Source of the DNA: an uncultured Bacilli bacterium
Lineage (GTDB): Bacteria > Bacillota_I > Bacilli_A > RF39 > UBA660
Direction of reading: 5' to 3'
DNA: 34,580 nt
NCBI GenBank assembly: GCA_934132925.1
Contig: CAKPAL010000004.1
Span: 1-34,580 of the forward strand
Positions 15,905 to 23,168 of this stretch are shown piece by piece. Every line of letters begins with the position of its first letter. Position 1 is the stretch's first letter. Under the pieces are notes generated by a model that was not told the DNA's origin, ran no database searches, and worked only from the letters and a program-made list of their open reading frames with translations. A program made the position numbers and the translations under genes.

Positions 15905-17402
15905 TAATAAATGGAGTTTTGGTATTATTGCTTTTATTATTATTATTTCTATTAGTATATTATTACTTGTTTTTACTAATGAAAAATCGAATGAGCCGCA
16001 AGTTTTATATACTGTCTATTTAGATGGGAAAAGTATTGGAAATATTGTTTCTAAAGATAGTTTCGAGTCTTTTATTAATGTTAAGGAAGAAGAACTTAAG
16101 AAAAAATATAATACTGATACTGTTTATACTCCTAAAGGTGTTGAAATTAAAAAGACTTTTACTTATAACACTTCTGTTAGTAGTGATGAACAAATATATA
16201 GTAAGATTATCAGTAATAAGAAATTTACTGTTCATGGCTATGAAATTAAAATTGTTAATAATGAAGATAAGAGTAAAGTTAGAACAATTTATACTCTATC
16301 TAAAAGTATTTTTGATGAAGCAATTCAAGATACTATTAAGGCTTTTGTTGATGGGGAACAATATGAAAAGTTTTTAGCGGGTACACAGGAAGAAGTGAAA
16401 GATTCTGGTAGTATGATTGAAAATATTGATATTGAAGAAGATATTACTTATAAAGAAACTTTAATTCCTACTGATGAGCAGATATTTACTGATAGTGATC
16501 AACTTAGTAAGTATTTGCTTTATGGTACTTTAGATAAACAAGAAACTTATATTGTTAAGGCTGATGATAGTATTGAATCTATTGCTAATAGTCATAAACT
16601 TAATGTACAAGAATTTTTGATTGCTAATCCTAGTTTTACTAGTGCTAATAATTTGCTTTATGAAAATCAAGAGGTTAATGTTGGACTTATTAATCCTATT
16701 ATTTCTGTTGTTGTTGATGTTCATAGTGTTGGTGAAGAAGAAAGAGACTATGATACTGAAATTCAATATGACTCTAGTCAATATATTGGTTACCAGGAGA
16801 CTATTAGAAATGGTGAAAATGGATTATATAAGGTTACAAGAAAGAGTCAGTATGTTAATGGTCAACTTATTTCTGCTACTATAGCTAATTCTACAGAAAT
16901 TAAGCCTGCTGTTAATAGAATTATTGTTAAAGGACAAAAATATGCTCCTAATGTTGCTGATTTGACTTATTGGGCTTGGCCTACTGAAAGACCTTATACT
17001 ATTACTTCATATTATGAATATCGTTGGGGTTCTTTCCATAATGCAATTGATATATATGTAGGTTATGGTTCTGCTATTTATGCTGCTAATAATGGTGTTA
17101 TTGTTACTGCTACTGGTGGTTGTACACCTGGTAATACTAGTTGCAATGGTGGTAGAGGTAATTATATTGTTATTAATCATAATGCTGGTGGTTATTATAC
17201 TATTTATATGCATTTAAGAGAAATTAATGTTAGTGTTGGTCAAACGGTTGCTAGAGGACAAAAAATAGCAACAATGGGTAATACTGGCTATGTTGTTCCG
17301 GTTCCTAGTTCTTATAATCCTTATGGTGGTACGCATTTAGACTTTTCTGTTAGAATAGGTAGTCCTAATGGTAGTACAATGAATCCTCTAAATTTATACT
17401 GA
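15882..17402 (+). CDS. Membrane-anchored LysM-G5-M23 family peptidase
   Basis: 506 residues from ATG 15882, which has AAAAGG just upstream; GTG 15885 or 15894 are alternatives, and all place a single membrane segment (about 13-31) at the N-terminus. The frame is open further upstream inside dnaB, but that part is a shadow. Outside the membrane come a strand-rich region, a LysM domain (about 222-267, IVKADDSIESIANSHKL), a G5 domain (about 277-353) and an M23 endopeptidase domain (about 380-492). Zinc-site residues H386 and D390 (HNAID) and H444 (YMHL) are present. The usual HxH motif reads HLD (H485, D487), so an Asp replaces a zinc-ligand His. It probably cuts or binds peptidoglycan. Its stop overlaps walJ by one base. 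Confidence 0.9.
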   Translation: MVIVVVNNNKWSFGIIAFIIIISISILLLVFTNEKSNEPQVLYTVYLDGKSIGNIVSKDSFESFINVKEEELKKKYNTDTVYTPKGVEIKKTFTYNTSVSSDEQIYSKIISNKKFTVHGYEIKIVNNEDKSKVRTIYTLSKSIFDEAIQDTIKAFVDGEQYEKFLAGTQEEVKDSGSMIENIDIEEDITYKETLIPTDEQIFTDSDQLSKYLLYGTLDKQETYIVKADDSIESIANSHKLNVQEFLIANPSFTSANNLLYENQEVNVGLINPIISVVVDVHSVGEEERDYDTEIQYDSSQYIGYQETIRNGENGLYKVTRKSQYVNGQLISATIANSTEIKPAVNRIIVKGQKYAPNVADLTYWAWPTERPYTITSYYEYRWGSFHNAIDIYVGYGSAIYAANNGVIVTATGGCTPGNTSCNGGRGNYIVINHNAGGYYTIYMHLREINVSVGQTVARGQKIATMGNTGYVVPVPSSYNPYGGTHLDFSVRIGSPNGSTMNPLNLY

Positions 17403-18157
17403 TGAAAGTTTGTGTTTTGTCTTCTGGTAGTAAGGGAAATACTACTTATATTGAATCAGATAAGGCTAAAATACTTATTGATGTTGGTAATAGTGCTAAA
17501 TATGTAAAGGAGAAATTAGAGGATATAGGCACAGAACCTGAAGATATTGATGCTGTATTAATTACACATACTCATGTTGATCATGTTAAGGGGCTTAAGG
17601 TATTTGCTAAGAAGTATAATGCTTCTATATATGTGACTGATATTATGCTTAAGAGTTTGGATTTTCTCGATAATTATAGTATTTTGAGTGATGAGTTTGA
17701 TATTAAGGATATTCATGTTACCGCTATTAAAACATCACATGATGCACCTGATTCTAGGGGATATATTGTTACTAGTGGTAATAAGTCAGTTGTGTATATT
17801 ACAGATACTGGTTATATTAATAAGAAATATTTTGATGTTTTAAAAAATAGGGATTTATATATTATGGAATCTAACCATGATATTGAAATGCTTAATAATG
17901 GTAGTTATCCTTTTAATCTTAGACAAAGAATACTCTCTGATAAGGGACATTTATCTAATTATGACTCTGCTAAATACTTATCTTCTTTTATAGGAGATAA
18001 TACTAAGTGTATTATGCTTGCTCATTTGTCTGAAGATAATAATACTGAAGAACTTGCTTATGAGACACTTGTTAGTAGATTAAAAATGGAAAATATAGAA
18101 GTTGATAAGATAATTATTGCTAAACAAAATAAGGAGACTGATTTGATTAAGATATGA
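17402..18157 (+). CDS. walJ: Metallo-beta-lactamase fold protein WalJ/YycJ
   Basis: 251 residues. It begins MKVCVLSSGSKGNTTYIES and carries the metal-binding motif THTHVDH (55-61), then TSHDAP, VVYITDTGY and YIMESNHDIEML, all typical of YycJ/WalJ. The family belongs to the metallo-beta-lactamase nucleases; in Firmicutes it is tied to cell wall and DNA-repair phenotypes through the WalRK operon. Here the walRK genes are absent next door, and the gene instead follows a wall peptidase, overlapping its stop by one base, and overlaps rlmH by four bases (ATGA). The walJ-rlmH pairing is conserved in Bacilli. Confidence 0.93.
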   Translation: MKVCVLSSGSKGNTTYIESDKAKILIDVGNSAKYVKEKLEDIGTEPEDIDAVLITHTHVDHVKGLKVFAKKYNASIYVTDIMLKSLDFLDNYSILSDEFDIKDIHVTAIKTSHDAPDSRGYIVTSGNKSVVYITDTGYINKKYFDVLKNRDLYIMESNHDIEMLNNGSYPFNLRQRILSDKGHLSNYDSAKYLSSFIGDNTKCIMLAHLSEDNNTEELAYETLVSRLKMENIEVDKIIIAKQNKETDLIKI

Positions 18158-18588
18158 TAAAAATTATATGTGTTGGTAAGGTTAAAGAAAAATATTTGAG
18201 AGAGGCTATTGCTGATTACGAAAAAAGAATTTCTAAATATCATAAAATTGATATTATTGAAGTAGATGATTCTAATATGAAAGAAGAGGCTAGTAGGATT
18301 ATTCATTATATTAAAAATAATGATTATGTTATTACTTTAGAGATTGATGGTAATATGATTACCTCATCCTCTTTTGCTGATAAAATTGATAAAACTTTTA
18401 TTACTAATTCCAATATTACTTTTGTTATTGGTGGCTCTGATGGACTTGATAATTCTATTAAGCAAAGGAGTAATTATAGTTTATCTTTTTCTAAGCTGAC
18501 TTTTCCTCATCAACTATTTAGAGTTATATTGTTAGAGCAGATATATCGTTGTTTTAAAATATTAAATAATGAAACTTATCATAAATAG
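18154..18588 (+). CDS. rlmH: 23S rRNA pseudouridine-1915 N3-methyltransferase
   Basis: 144 residues, somewhat shorter than the 155-160 usual in Bacilli. RlmH is a small SPOUT-class enzyme that methylates Psi1915 in helix 69 of 23S rRNA on assembled ribosomes. It begins MIKIICVGKVKEKYLREAI and has the knot motifs FVIGGSDGLD and LSFSKLTFPHQLFRVILLEQIYR, and ends NNETYHK as in the family. The start overlaps the walJ stop by four bases, so translation is coupled. A terminator hairpin begins at its last codon, so this closes the rplI-dnaB-M23-walJ-rlmH run. Confidence 0.96.
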   Translation: MIKIICVGKVKEKYLREAIADYEKRISKYHKIDIIEVDDSNMKEEASRIIHYIKNNDYVITLEIDGNMITSSSFADKIDKTFITNSNITFVIGGSDGLDNSIKQRSNYSLSFSKLTFPHQLFRVILLEQIYRCFKILNNETYHK

Positions 18589-18618
18589 AATCGTAGTTAT
18601 TGATTCTATTTTTTTTTT
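18584..18618 (+). terminator. Terminator after rlmH
   Basis: AATAGAATC (18584-18592) pairs with GATTCTATT (18602-18610), 9-base loop, followed by a run of T to 18618. The left arm includes the rlmH stop codon. Confidence 0.85.
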
Positions 18619-18650
18619 GTGGTAAACTTTTATTAGTAGGAGGAATTTTT

Positions 18651-19043
18651 ATGTATTGTTCTAATTGTGGTAACAAAGTAGATGAAAATGCTTATGTTTG
18701 TGTTAATTGTGGGGTTATTTTAAAAAAGAGAGAGGCTATTAAAAAGAATAAAAAACAAAATAGTAATGTTCTTGGTGTATTTAGTTTGATTTTTTCTGTA
18801 GTAGCGATACTGTCATCTTTTTCATTATTCTTTTATGATATTAGTAGTGTTGGTATGTATACTAAGGCTTATGAGAGAGTTATTTATGGTATTGGCTTTA
18901 CTAGTATTTCTATTTTTCTTACTATATTATCTTTAATTTTTGCCCTTATTAAAAAAAGTAATTTAAATAAGATAGGACTTGTATTAACTTTGATTTCAGT
19001 GTTTCTTATTTTATCTGAAATTTTAGTTATTATTATTTATTAA
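18651..19043 (+). CDS. Zinc-ribbon membrane protein
   Basis: 130 residues. ATG 18651 is chosen because AGGAGGAA lies just upstream and the protein then starts directly with the ribbon MYCSNCGNKVDENAYVCVNCG (C3, C6, C17, C20), cut at 20 residues as MYCSNCGNKV and CVNCG. Three membrane segments follow (about 44-63, 80-97 and 103-128), in the manner of DUF4190-type proteins. Function is unknown. It occupies the place where the RNase M5 gene rnmV precedes rsmA in B. subtilis. The stop overlaps the rsmA start (TAATG), so the two genes are coupled. Confidence 0.75.
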   Translation: MYCSNCGNKVDENAYVCVNCGVILKKREAIKKNKKQNSNVLGVFSLIFSVVAILSSFSLFFYDISSVGMYTKAYERVIYGIGFTSISIFLTILSLIFALIKKSNLNKIGLVLTLISVFLILSEILVIIIY

Positions 19044-19843
19044 TGATTGACGATTTTGGTTATAAGAAAAGTTTAGGGCAAAACTTTTTGATAGATGATA
19101 ATGTAGTTAGTAAGATTGCTAATTGTATTGAGTATAAAGATAATAATATGGTTATTGAGATAGGTCCTGGCAGTGGTAACTTAACTAAAAAAATACTTGA
19201 AAAAACTGATTTTGCTTTGCTGTATGAAGTTGATTGTAGATTAAAAGGAATATTAAGAAAAGAACTTATGGGATATAATAATTATGAAATTATATGGGAT
19301 GATTTTTTATCTAGAGATATTAAGGCAGATCTTGTTAAATATAACTATAATAATGTTTATGTAGTGACAAATCTTCCTTATTATATTACTACTCCTATTA
19401 TAAGTAAATTTATTCTTGAAATGTCTGATGCTTCAGAAATTGTGATTATGGTACAAAAAGAGATGGCAGATAGACTTTCAGCAGATGTTGGTACGAGAGA
19501 TTATGGACAACTTACAGTATTTATTAATTATTATTTTGAAATGAAGAAGATGTTTGATGTTGGTAGAAAATGTTTTTATCCTTCTCCTAATGTTGATTCT
19601 GCAGTTATTAAAATGACTAGAAGAGATAATTTAGATGATTTAATTTCTTTTGAACATTTTGAAAAACTTGTAAAGAGTGCTTTTCAATTTAAAAGAAAAA
19701 CTATTAAGAATAATTTAATTAAAAAATATGATCTTGATGTTGTTAATAGGGTTCTTGAAAAACATGGTTTTGATCTTAGTACTAGAAGTGAGAGGATTCC
19801 TTATTCTGTTTTTGTTGAAATGTCTAATGAGTTATTAAAATAA
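19043..19843 (+). CDS. rsmA: 16S rRNA dimethyladenosine transferase (KsgA)
   Basis: 266 residues. RsmA dimethylates A1518 and A1519 of 16S rRNA late in 30S assembly. Motifs: KKSLGQNFLIDDN (8-20), the SAM-binding strand VIEIGPGSGNLT (37-48), the catalytic NLPYYITTPI (110-119), MVQKEMADRL, YGQLTVF and CFYPSPNVDSAVI. The C-terminal helical domain contains FQFKRKTIKNNL. It uses the overlapping start TAATG with the zinc-ribbon gene. rsmA-yabG-veg order is the same as in B. subtilis, supporting the assignment. Confidence 0.96.
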   Translation: MIDDFGYKKSLGQNFLIDDNVVSKIANCIEYKDNNMVIEIGPGSGNLTKKILEKTDFALLYEVDCRLKGILRKELMGYNNYEIIWDDFLSRDIKADLVKYNYNNVYVVTNLPYYITTPIISKFILEMSDASEIVIMVQKEMADRLSADVGTRDYGQLTVFINYYFEMKKMFDVGRKCFYPSPNVDSAVIKMTRRDNLDDLISFEHFEKLVKSAFQFKRKTIKNNLIKKYDLDVVNRVLEKHGFDLSTRSERIPYSVFVEMSNELLK

Positions 19844-19889
19844 TGAGTATAAATGAAAGTGTATAGAAGATATATACTTTTATTTTTTG

Positions 19890-19918
19890 TTATATTTTTA
19901 TTTTATTTTTCATATTAT
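19890..19918 (+). promoter_or_regulatory. Candidate sporulation (sigma-E-like) promoter of yabG
   Basis: TTATATT (19890-19896), a 14-base spacer and CATATTAT (19911-19918), resembling the sigma-E pattern (ATATT, 13-15 bases, CATACAAT-like). The 16-mer TTTTTCATATTATTTT (19906-19921) containing the -10 part recurs twice before yabP. Assignment is by resemblance only, and the implied leader would be short. Confidence 0.4.
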
Positions 19919-19933
19919 TTTATGGGTGATAAT

Positions 19934-20695
19934 ATGTTTCAGATAGGTGATTTAGTCACTAGAAAATCTTATGATAATGATATTGTTTTTAAAATTATTA
20001 ATATAGAAGGTAATACTTATATTTTAAAGGGTGTTGTTGTTAGATTATTTGCAGATAGTCCTGTTGAGGATCTTAAAATTTATAATTCTAACTCTATTGA
20101 TGATTTTACTCCTGATATTGACGGTTATAGAAGTTTAGAAAGAGATGAATATTTTTATTTGCCTGGTAGAATACTTCATATTGATGGTGACAAAGATTAT
20201 TTAGATAAATGTATGAATTTTTATAAGAAAAATAGACTTAAGGCTTTTGGGGTATATACTACTGATGGGACTTTGACTAATGATGTTGTTAGTAATTTGA
20301 AAAAATATAATCCTGATATTTTGGTTATTACTGGGCATGATGCTTATTATAGAAAAAAGAGAGCAAATGATAATTATAAAAATACAAGCAAGTTTGTCGA
20401 AGCAGTTAAAGAGGCTAGAAAATATGAAAGCTCACATGAAAAACTTTTTATTGTGGCGGGGGCATGTCAATCTAATTATGAAGAACTAATAAAGGCTGGT
20501 GCTAATTTTGCATCTAGTCCTAAAAGAATTAATATTCATGCTTTAGATCCTGCTATTGTGGCTGCTTGTCTTGCTTTTTCAGATAAAAATAGTAATATTG
20601 ATTTGATTAAAATACTTGATAAAACCAAATATGGTTCAGATGGAATAGGGGGGATTATTACAAAGGGTACCATGTATATTGGATATCCTAGATAA
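19934..20695 (+). CDS. yabG: Sporulation-specific protease YabG
   Basis: 253 residues from ATG 19934. YabG is a cysteine-type protease that processes spore coat proteins in the mother cell. Family landmarks: MFQIGDLVTRKSYDNDIVFK at the start, YLPGRILHIDGDKDYLDKC, DILVITGHDAYYRKK, LFIVAGACQSNYEELIKAG, FASSPKRINIHALDP and the end GIGGIITKGTMYIGYP. The catalytic-type His is in TGHDAY and Cys in GACQS. The frame stays open to an ATG at 19853 and would add a hydrophobic N-terminus, but B. subtilis YabG starts at MQFQIGD, and the candidate promoter overlaps the added part, so I use 19934. It is followed by veg after 2 bases, as in other Firmicutes. Confidence 0.9.
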   Translation: MFQIGDLVTRKSYDNDIVFKIINIEGNTYILKGVVVRLFADSPVEDLKIYNSNSIDDFTPDIDGYRSLERDEYFYLPGRILHIDGDKDYLDKCMNFYKKNRLKAFGVYTTDGTLTNDVVSNLKKYNPDILVITGHDAYYRKKRANDNYKNTSKFVEAVKEARKYESSHEKLFIVAGACQSNYEELIKAGANFASSPKRINIHALDPAIVAACLAFSDKNSNIDLIKILDKTKYGSDGIGGIITKGTMYIGYPR

Positions 20696-20697
20696 TT

Positions 20698-20919
20698 ATG
20701 ACTATTGAGAAAATAAAAAATAATATTGATAGTAGATTAGGTAATAATGTAAAGGTTATTTATAATGGTAGTAGAAATAAAAAAGAAGAATACTCGGGAG
20801 TTATTTCGGAGACTTATAACTATATTTTTATTATTAAAACTAATGGTGATGAGGTTAAAAGTTTTAGTTATAGGGATGTTCTTACTAATACTATCGAACT
20901 TTTTTTTGACAAATTATAA
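20698..20919 (+). CDS. veg: Veg family protein
   Basis: 73 residues, slightly shorter than the 86 of B. subtilis Veg. Matches are IKNNIDSRLGNNVKVIYNGS near the start, SGVISETYNYIFIIK, and SFSYRDVLTNTIELFF at the end. Veg is a small SH3-like-fold protein reported to stimulate biofilm formation and to be abundantly transcribed in B. subtilis; its biochemical role remains unclear. It lies 2 bases after yabG, and no separate vegetative promoter is evident in the short gap, so it may depend on upstream transcription here. Confidence 0.9.
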   Translation: MTIEKIKNNIDSRLGNNVKVIYNGSRNKKEEYSGVISETYNYIFIIKTNGDEVKSFSYRDVLTNTIELFFDKL

Positions 20920-20937
20920 CTTTTTTTCAAAAATATC

Positions 20938-20966
20938 TTGCTTTTCTTTTACAAATAATATACAAT
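20938..20966 (+). promoter_or_regulatory. Promoter of spoVG
   Basis: TTGCTT (20938-20943), a 17-base spacer and TACAAT (20961-20966), with the start predicted near 20973, 30 bases before ATG. It looks like a sigma-A promoter; B. subtilis spoVG uses sigma-H. Confidence 0.6.
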
Positions 20967-21002
20967 GTAGTTAGAAAGTATTTTCTAGAAGGAGTTGATT
21001 AC

Positions 21003-21263
21003 ATGGAGTTAAAACTTGACAAGTTAGTCAAAATTGAAAAAAAAGAAAATTCTAAAATGAGAGGAATTGCTAAAGTTCTAATTGATGGATGTTTTTTAGT
21101 TGAAGATATTAGAATTTTAGAGGGAGATGAAGGTCTATTTATTGCTATGCCTAGCAAAACTCTTCCTGATGGAAGTCATAGAGATACTGCTCATCCTATT
21201 AATAAGGAAACAAGAAAATTATTTGAAGACTTAATCCTAGATGAATATAATAAGACTGAGTAA
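21003..21263 (+). CDS. spoVG: SpoVG, RNA/DNA-binding regulator
   Basis: 86 residues, the usual core length. Core motifs are MRGIAKVLIDGCFLVEDIRI (19-38), EGLFIAMPSKTLPDGSHRD and DTAHPINKETRKLFEDLIL. SpoVG is a small site-specific nucleic-acid-binding protein affecting sporulation, capsule and virulence genes, conserved also in non-sporulating bacteria. It has its own promoter, AGAAGGAG before the ATG, and its own terminator, so it is a single-gene unit between veg and yabP. Confidence 0.95.
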   Translation: MELKLDKLVKIEKKENSKMRGIAKVLIDGCFLVEDIRILEGDEGLFIAMPSKTLPDGSHRDTAHPINKETRKLFEDLILDEYNKTE

Positions 21264-21270
21264 TTAAAAG

Positions 21271-21293
21271 AACTACATAATGTAGTTTTTTTT
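21271..21293 (+). terminator. Terminator after spoVG
   Basis: AACTACA (21271-21277) pairs with TGTAGTT (21281-21287), loop TAA, followed by eight T. It begins 7 bases after the spoVG stop. Confidence 0.85.
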
Positions 21294-21323
21294 CATATTA
21301 TTTTATTTTTTTCATATTATTTT
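21287..21323 (+). repeat. Tandem 18-bp repeat before yabP, candidate sigma-E-like promoter
   Basis: TTTTTTTCATATTATTTT occurs at 21287-21304 and again at 21306-21323. The first copy supplies TCATATT (21293-21299) and the second CATATTAT (21313-21320), 13 bases apart, which resembles a sigma-E -35/-10 pair. The same core lies before yabG. In B. subtilis yabP is transcribed in the mother cell by sigma-E. Function here is inference. Confidence 0.4.
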
Positions 21324-21336
21324 TTAGGAGGATTAT

Positions 21337-21630
21337 ATGGATAAGGTAAAAGAAATTGATAATGGTTTTAATCATGGTATTACTTTAGTTGAAAGAAAAA
21401 ATATTGGAATTAGTGGTGTAAAGAAAATCGAGAGTTTTGATAGTGAAGAGTTTTTAATGGAGACTACGCTTGGTTATTTAGTTATTAAGGGTAGTGAACT
21501 TGAAATTATTAAACTTGATACTTATCAAGGGAATGTTTCAATAAAAGGTAAAATCGATAGTTTGATGTATCTTGATAGTAGTAATAAAAAAGATAATGAT
21601 AATTCTCTATTAAATAAGTTATTTAAGTGA
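21337..21630 (+). CDS. yabP: Sporulation protein YabP
   Basis: 97 residues, the usual length. Shares the YabP/YqfC pattern: ITLVERKNIGISGVKKIESF, LMETTLGYLVIKGSELEI, and LDTYQGNVSIKGKIDSLMY. YabP is required for sporulation in B. subtilis, with a role near the forespore envelope or cortex; no enzymatic activity is known. TTAGGAGGAT lies before the ATG. It is followed by yabQ after one base, then divIC, exactly the B. subtilis order, so the identification is firm. Upstream is the repeated CATATTAT element. Confidence 0.93.
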   Translation: MDKVKEIDNGFNHGITLVERKNIGISGVKKIESFDSEEFLMETTLGYLVIKGSELEIIKLDTYQGNVSIKGKIDSLMYLDSSNKKDNDNSLLNKLFK

Positions 21631-21631
21631 T

Positions 21632-21919
21632 ATGAGTCTTAATATTCAAATTTATTCTCTTTTATTTTCATTTTTGTATGGAATAATTCTTTATATATTA
21701 CTTGAAATTAATTATAGATTTTTGTTTGAAGGTAAAATTATTTATAGAATTATTATTTCTTTTTTATTTGTTATGGTTCTTTCTTTAGTTTATTTCCTTG
21801 TTTTGCTTAAGATTAATAATGGGGTATTACATTTATATTTTTTTCTTTCGATGTTTACAGGTTATTTGTTATCTTTTGTCATATATAAGAAATTAATTGT
21901 AAAAAGAAAAAAGGTGTGA
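21632..21919 (+). CDS. yabQ: Spore cortex protein YabQ, short form
   Basis: 95 residues with three hydrophobic segments (about 5-24, 36-58 and 68-86). YabQ is a forespore outer-membrane protein needed for cortex formation. The pattern IYSLLFSFLYGIILYILLE is typical of its first segment. Bacillus YabQ is about twice as long; here the chain ends after the third segment with a basic tail LIVKRKKV. Directly after yabP, and the next gene divIC has its ribosome binding site 16 bases later. Identification rests on both topology and position. Confidence 0.88.
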   Translation: MSLNIQIYSLLFSFLYGIILYILLEINYRFLFEGKIIYRIIISFLFVMVLSLVYFLVLLKINNGVLHLYFFLSMFTGYLLSFVIYKKLIVKRKKV

Positions 21920-21948
21920 TATAATTCTTTATAGAAAGGGTGAAAATT

Positions 21949-22257
21949 ATGACTAAGAAGAAAAAGAAAAATGTTAGAGTTAGATTGTTATTGTTTTTTC
22001 TTGTGTTTGGTTCTATTATTGGATCACTTAGTTATAGTTTTTTCTCAAATGTGAGTAAGATTATAGAAATTAAAAATGAAAAAATTGCTTTAAAGGAAAA
22101 ACTTGTTAGTTTGAAGGATGAAGAAGATAAACTTAATTCGGATATTAAGAGGCTTAGAGATCCAGAATATGTTGCCAGATATGCTAGAGAAAAATATATG
22201 TATTCAAAAGATGGAGAACTTATTATTAGACTTCCTGATGATGAAGATGATAATTAA
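21949..22257 (+). CDS. divIC: Cell division protein DivIC (FtsB-like)
   Basis: 102 residues. A short basic cytoplasmic part (TKKKKKNVRVR), one membrane segment (about 13-31), a coiled-coil (about 35-67, KNEKIALKEKLVSLKDEEDK) and a short outer domain with RDPEYVARYAREKYMYSKDG. This is the septum-initiator layout. DivIC acts with FtsL and DivIB in activating septal wall synthesis. The start is ATG 21949, preceded by AAAGGGTG; the in-frame GTG 21940 is part of that ribosome binding site. It follows yabQ by 29 bases. In B. subtilis the next genes are yabR and spoIIE; here the IS element and ftsH follow. Confidence 0.92.
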   Translation: MTKKKKKNVRVRLLLFFLVFGSIIGSLSYSFFSNVSKIIEIKNEKIALKEKLVSLKDEEDKLNSDIKRLRDPEYVARYAREKYMYSKDGELIIRLPDDEDDN

Positions 22258-22280
22258 AAGAAGATACTATTTTGTTTTAG
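22257..22280 (+). other. Left half of an interrupted bidirectional terminator
   Basis: AAAAGAAGATACTA (about 22256-22269) just after divIC would pair with TAGTATCTTCTTTT just beyond the IS (23642 onward), giving a 14-bp stem with T runs. If the IS and one copy of the flanking repeat CTATTTTGTTTTAG are removed, a normal hairpin terminator between the converging divIC and ftsH genes is restored. The hairpin is now split by 1.36 kb. Confidence 0.7.
22267..22280 (+). repeat. Left copy of the 14-bp direct repeat flanking the IS
   Basis: CTATTTTGTTTTAG, identical to 23631-23644. It directly abuts the TG end of the element and is best read as a target-site duplication. Because its ends CTA and TAG are complementary to each other, the true duplication could be between 8 and 14 bp depending on where the IS ends are set. 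Confidence 0.75.
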
Positions 22281-22320
22281 TGAATTAGTCAACAAAAAGT
22301 AGACACTATAAAAAGATTTA

Positions 22321-23166
22321 TTAGAACCCTAGTTCGGTTTTATACTGAATTGGGGTTTTATAATTTAATGAACATGCTAGACGTTCATTATTATAATAGT
22401 AAATATATACATTAATAAATTCATCAAATGAGTTATAGCTATCAATATCCCAGTCGTTCATAATTTCATCCTTAATCCAACCATTAATAGATTCCATTTT
22501 AGGATTATCTGTTGGAGTTCCTGCTCGACTCATTGAACGAATTATGTTATAATCTTTATGTGCATTGGTAAATGCCATTGAGGAATAAACTACTCCTTGA
22601 TCACTATGCAAAGTTGTGGGGTAATTAATTCCTTTTATTTTGTCTAAGATTATATTTAATCCTTCATAATAAGGATTTATTGAATTATGTTTTTTAGTAT
22701 ATGAATAAGCTAATATTTCTATATTAAATGCATCCATATATAAGACAGTATCATATAAGCAACCACGATATTTTATACATGTCATATCTGTAACTATTAA
22801 TTCTAATGGTTTAGATACTTTCCAATTTCCTTTGACTAAATTGGGATATTTAATTGATTCCTGACCAGGTTTTTTATATTTATAATTTCTTACAACTGAT
22901 TTTATCCCCAAGAATTTACAACATTTATGAACGAAATTATCAGATACATACCAACCAATATCAACTCTTATTTGTCTATTAATATGTCTATATCCCCATG
23001 AAGGATGTTTTTTATGATATTCTTTAACTAATTCACACATATCATTTCTATTTATTTCATAATTATTTAAAATATCTTTTGTTTTTATCCATTTATAATA
23101 ACCACTTCTTGATACATTCATTTCGATACATAAAGCTTTAACATTAAATTCTTTACTTAATATCAA
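22321..23166 (-). CDS. IS3-family transposase OrfB (DDE integrase domain)
   Basis: 281 residues from the TTG at 23166, but the frame is open upstream to the shift site near 23244 and is probably only made as an OrfAB fusion. The N-terminal part has the IS3 OrfB helix region (NVKALCIEMNVSRSGYYKWI). The catalytic triad of the rve domain is visible: D in LIVTDMTCIKY, D in TLHSDQGVVYSS and E in GTPTDNPKMESINGWIK. The end has NVYIYYYNNERLACSLNYKTP, which is the usual IS3 C-terminus. It catalyses cutting and joining of the IS ends. No premature stop is seen. Confidence 0.92.
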   Translation of the reverse strand: MILSKEFNVKALCIEMNVSRSGYYKWIKTKDILNNYEINRNDMCELVKEYHKKHPSWGYRHINRQIRVDIGWYVSDNFVHKCCKFLGIKSVVRNYKYKKPGQESIKYPNLVKGNWKVSKPLELIVTDMTCIKYRGCLYDTVLYMDAFNIEILAYSYTKKHNSINPYYEGLNIILDKIKGINYPTTLHSDQGVVYSSMAFTNAHKDYNIIRSMSRAGTPTDNPKMESINGWIKDEIMNDWDIDSYNSFDEFINVYIYYYNNERLACSLNYKTPIQYKTELGF

Positions 23167-23168
23167 TA

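Noticed and set aside
18600..18650. Upstream start of the zinc-ribbon gene before rsmA
   Set aside because: It would run through the rlmH terminator; AGGAGGAA directly before ATG 18651 decides the start.
19853..19933. N-terminal extension of YabG with a membrane-like segment
   Set aside because: The hydrophobicity comes from T-rich DNA, no ribosome binding site precedes ATG 19853, the family starts at MxFQIGD, and a promoter-like element lies in the stretch.
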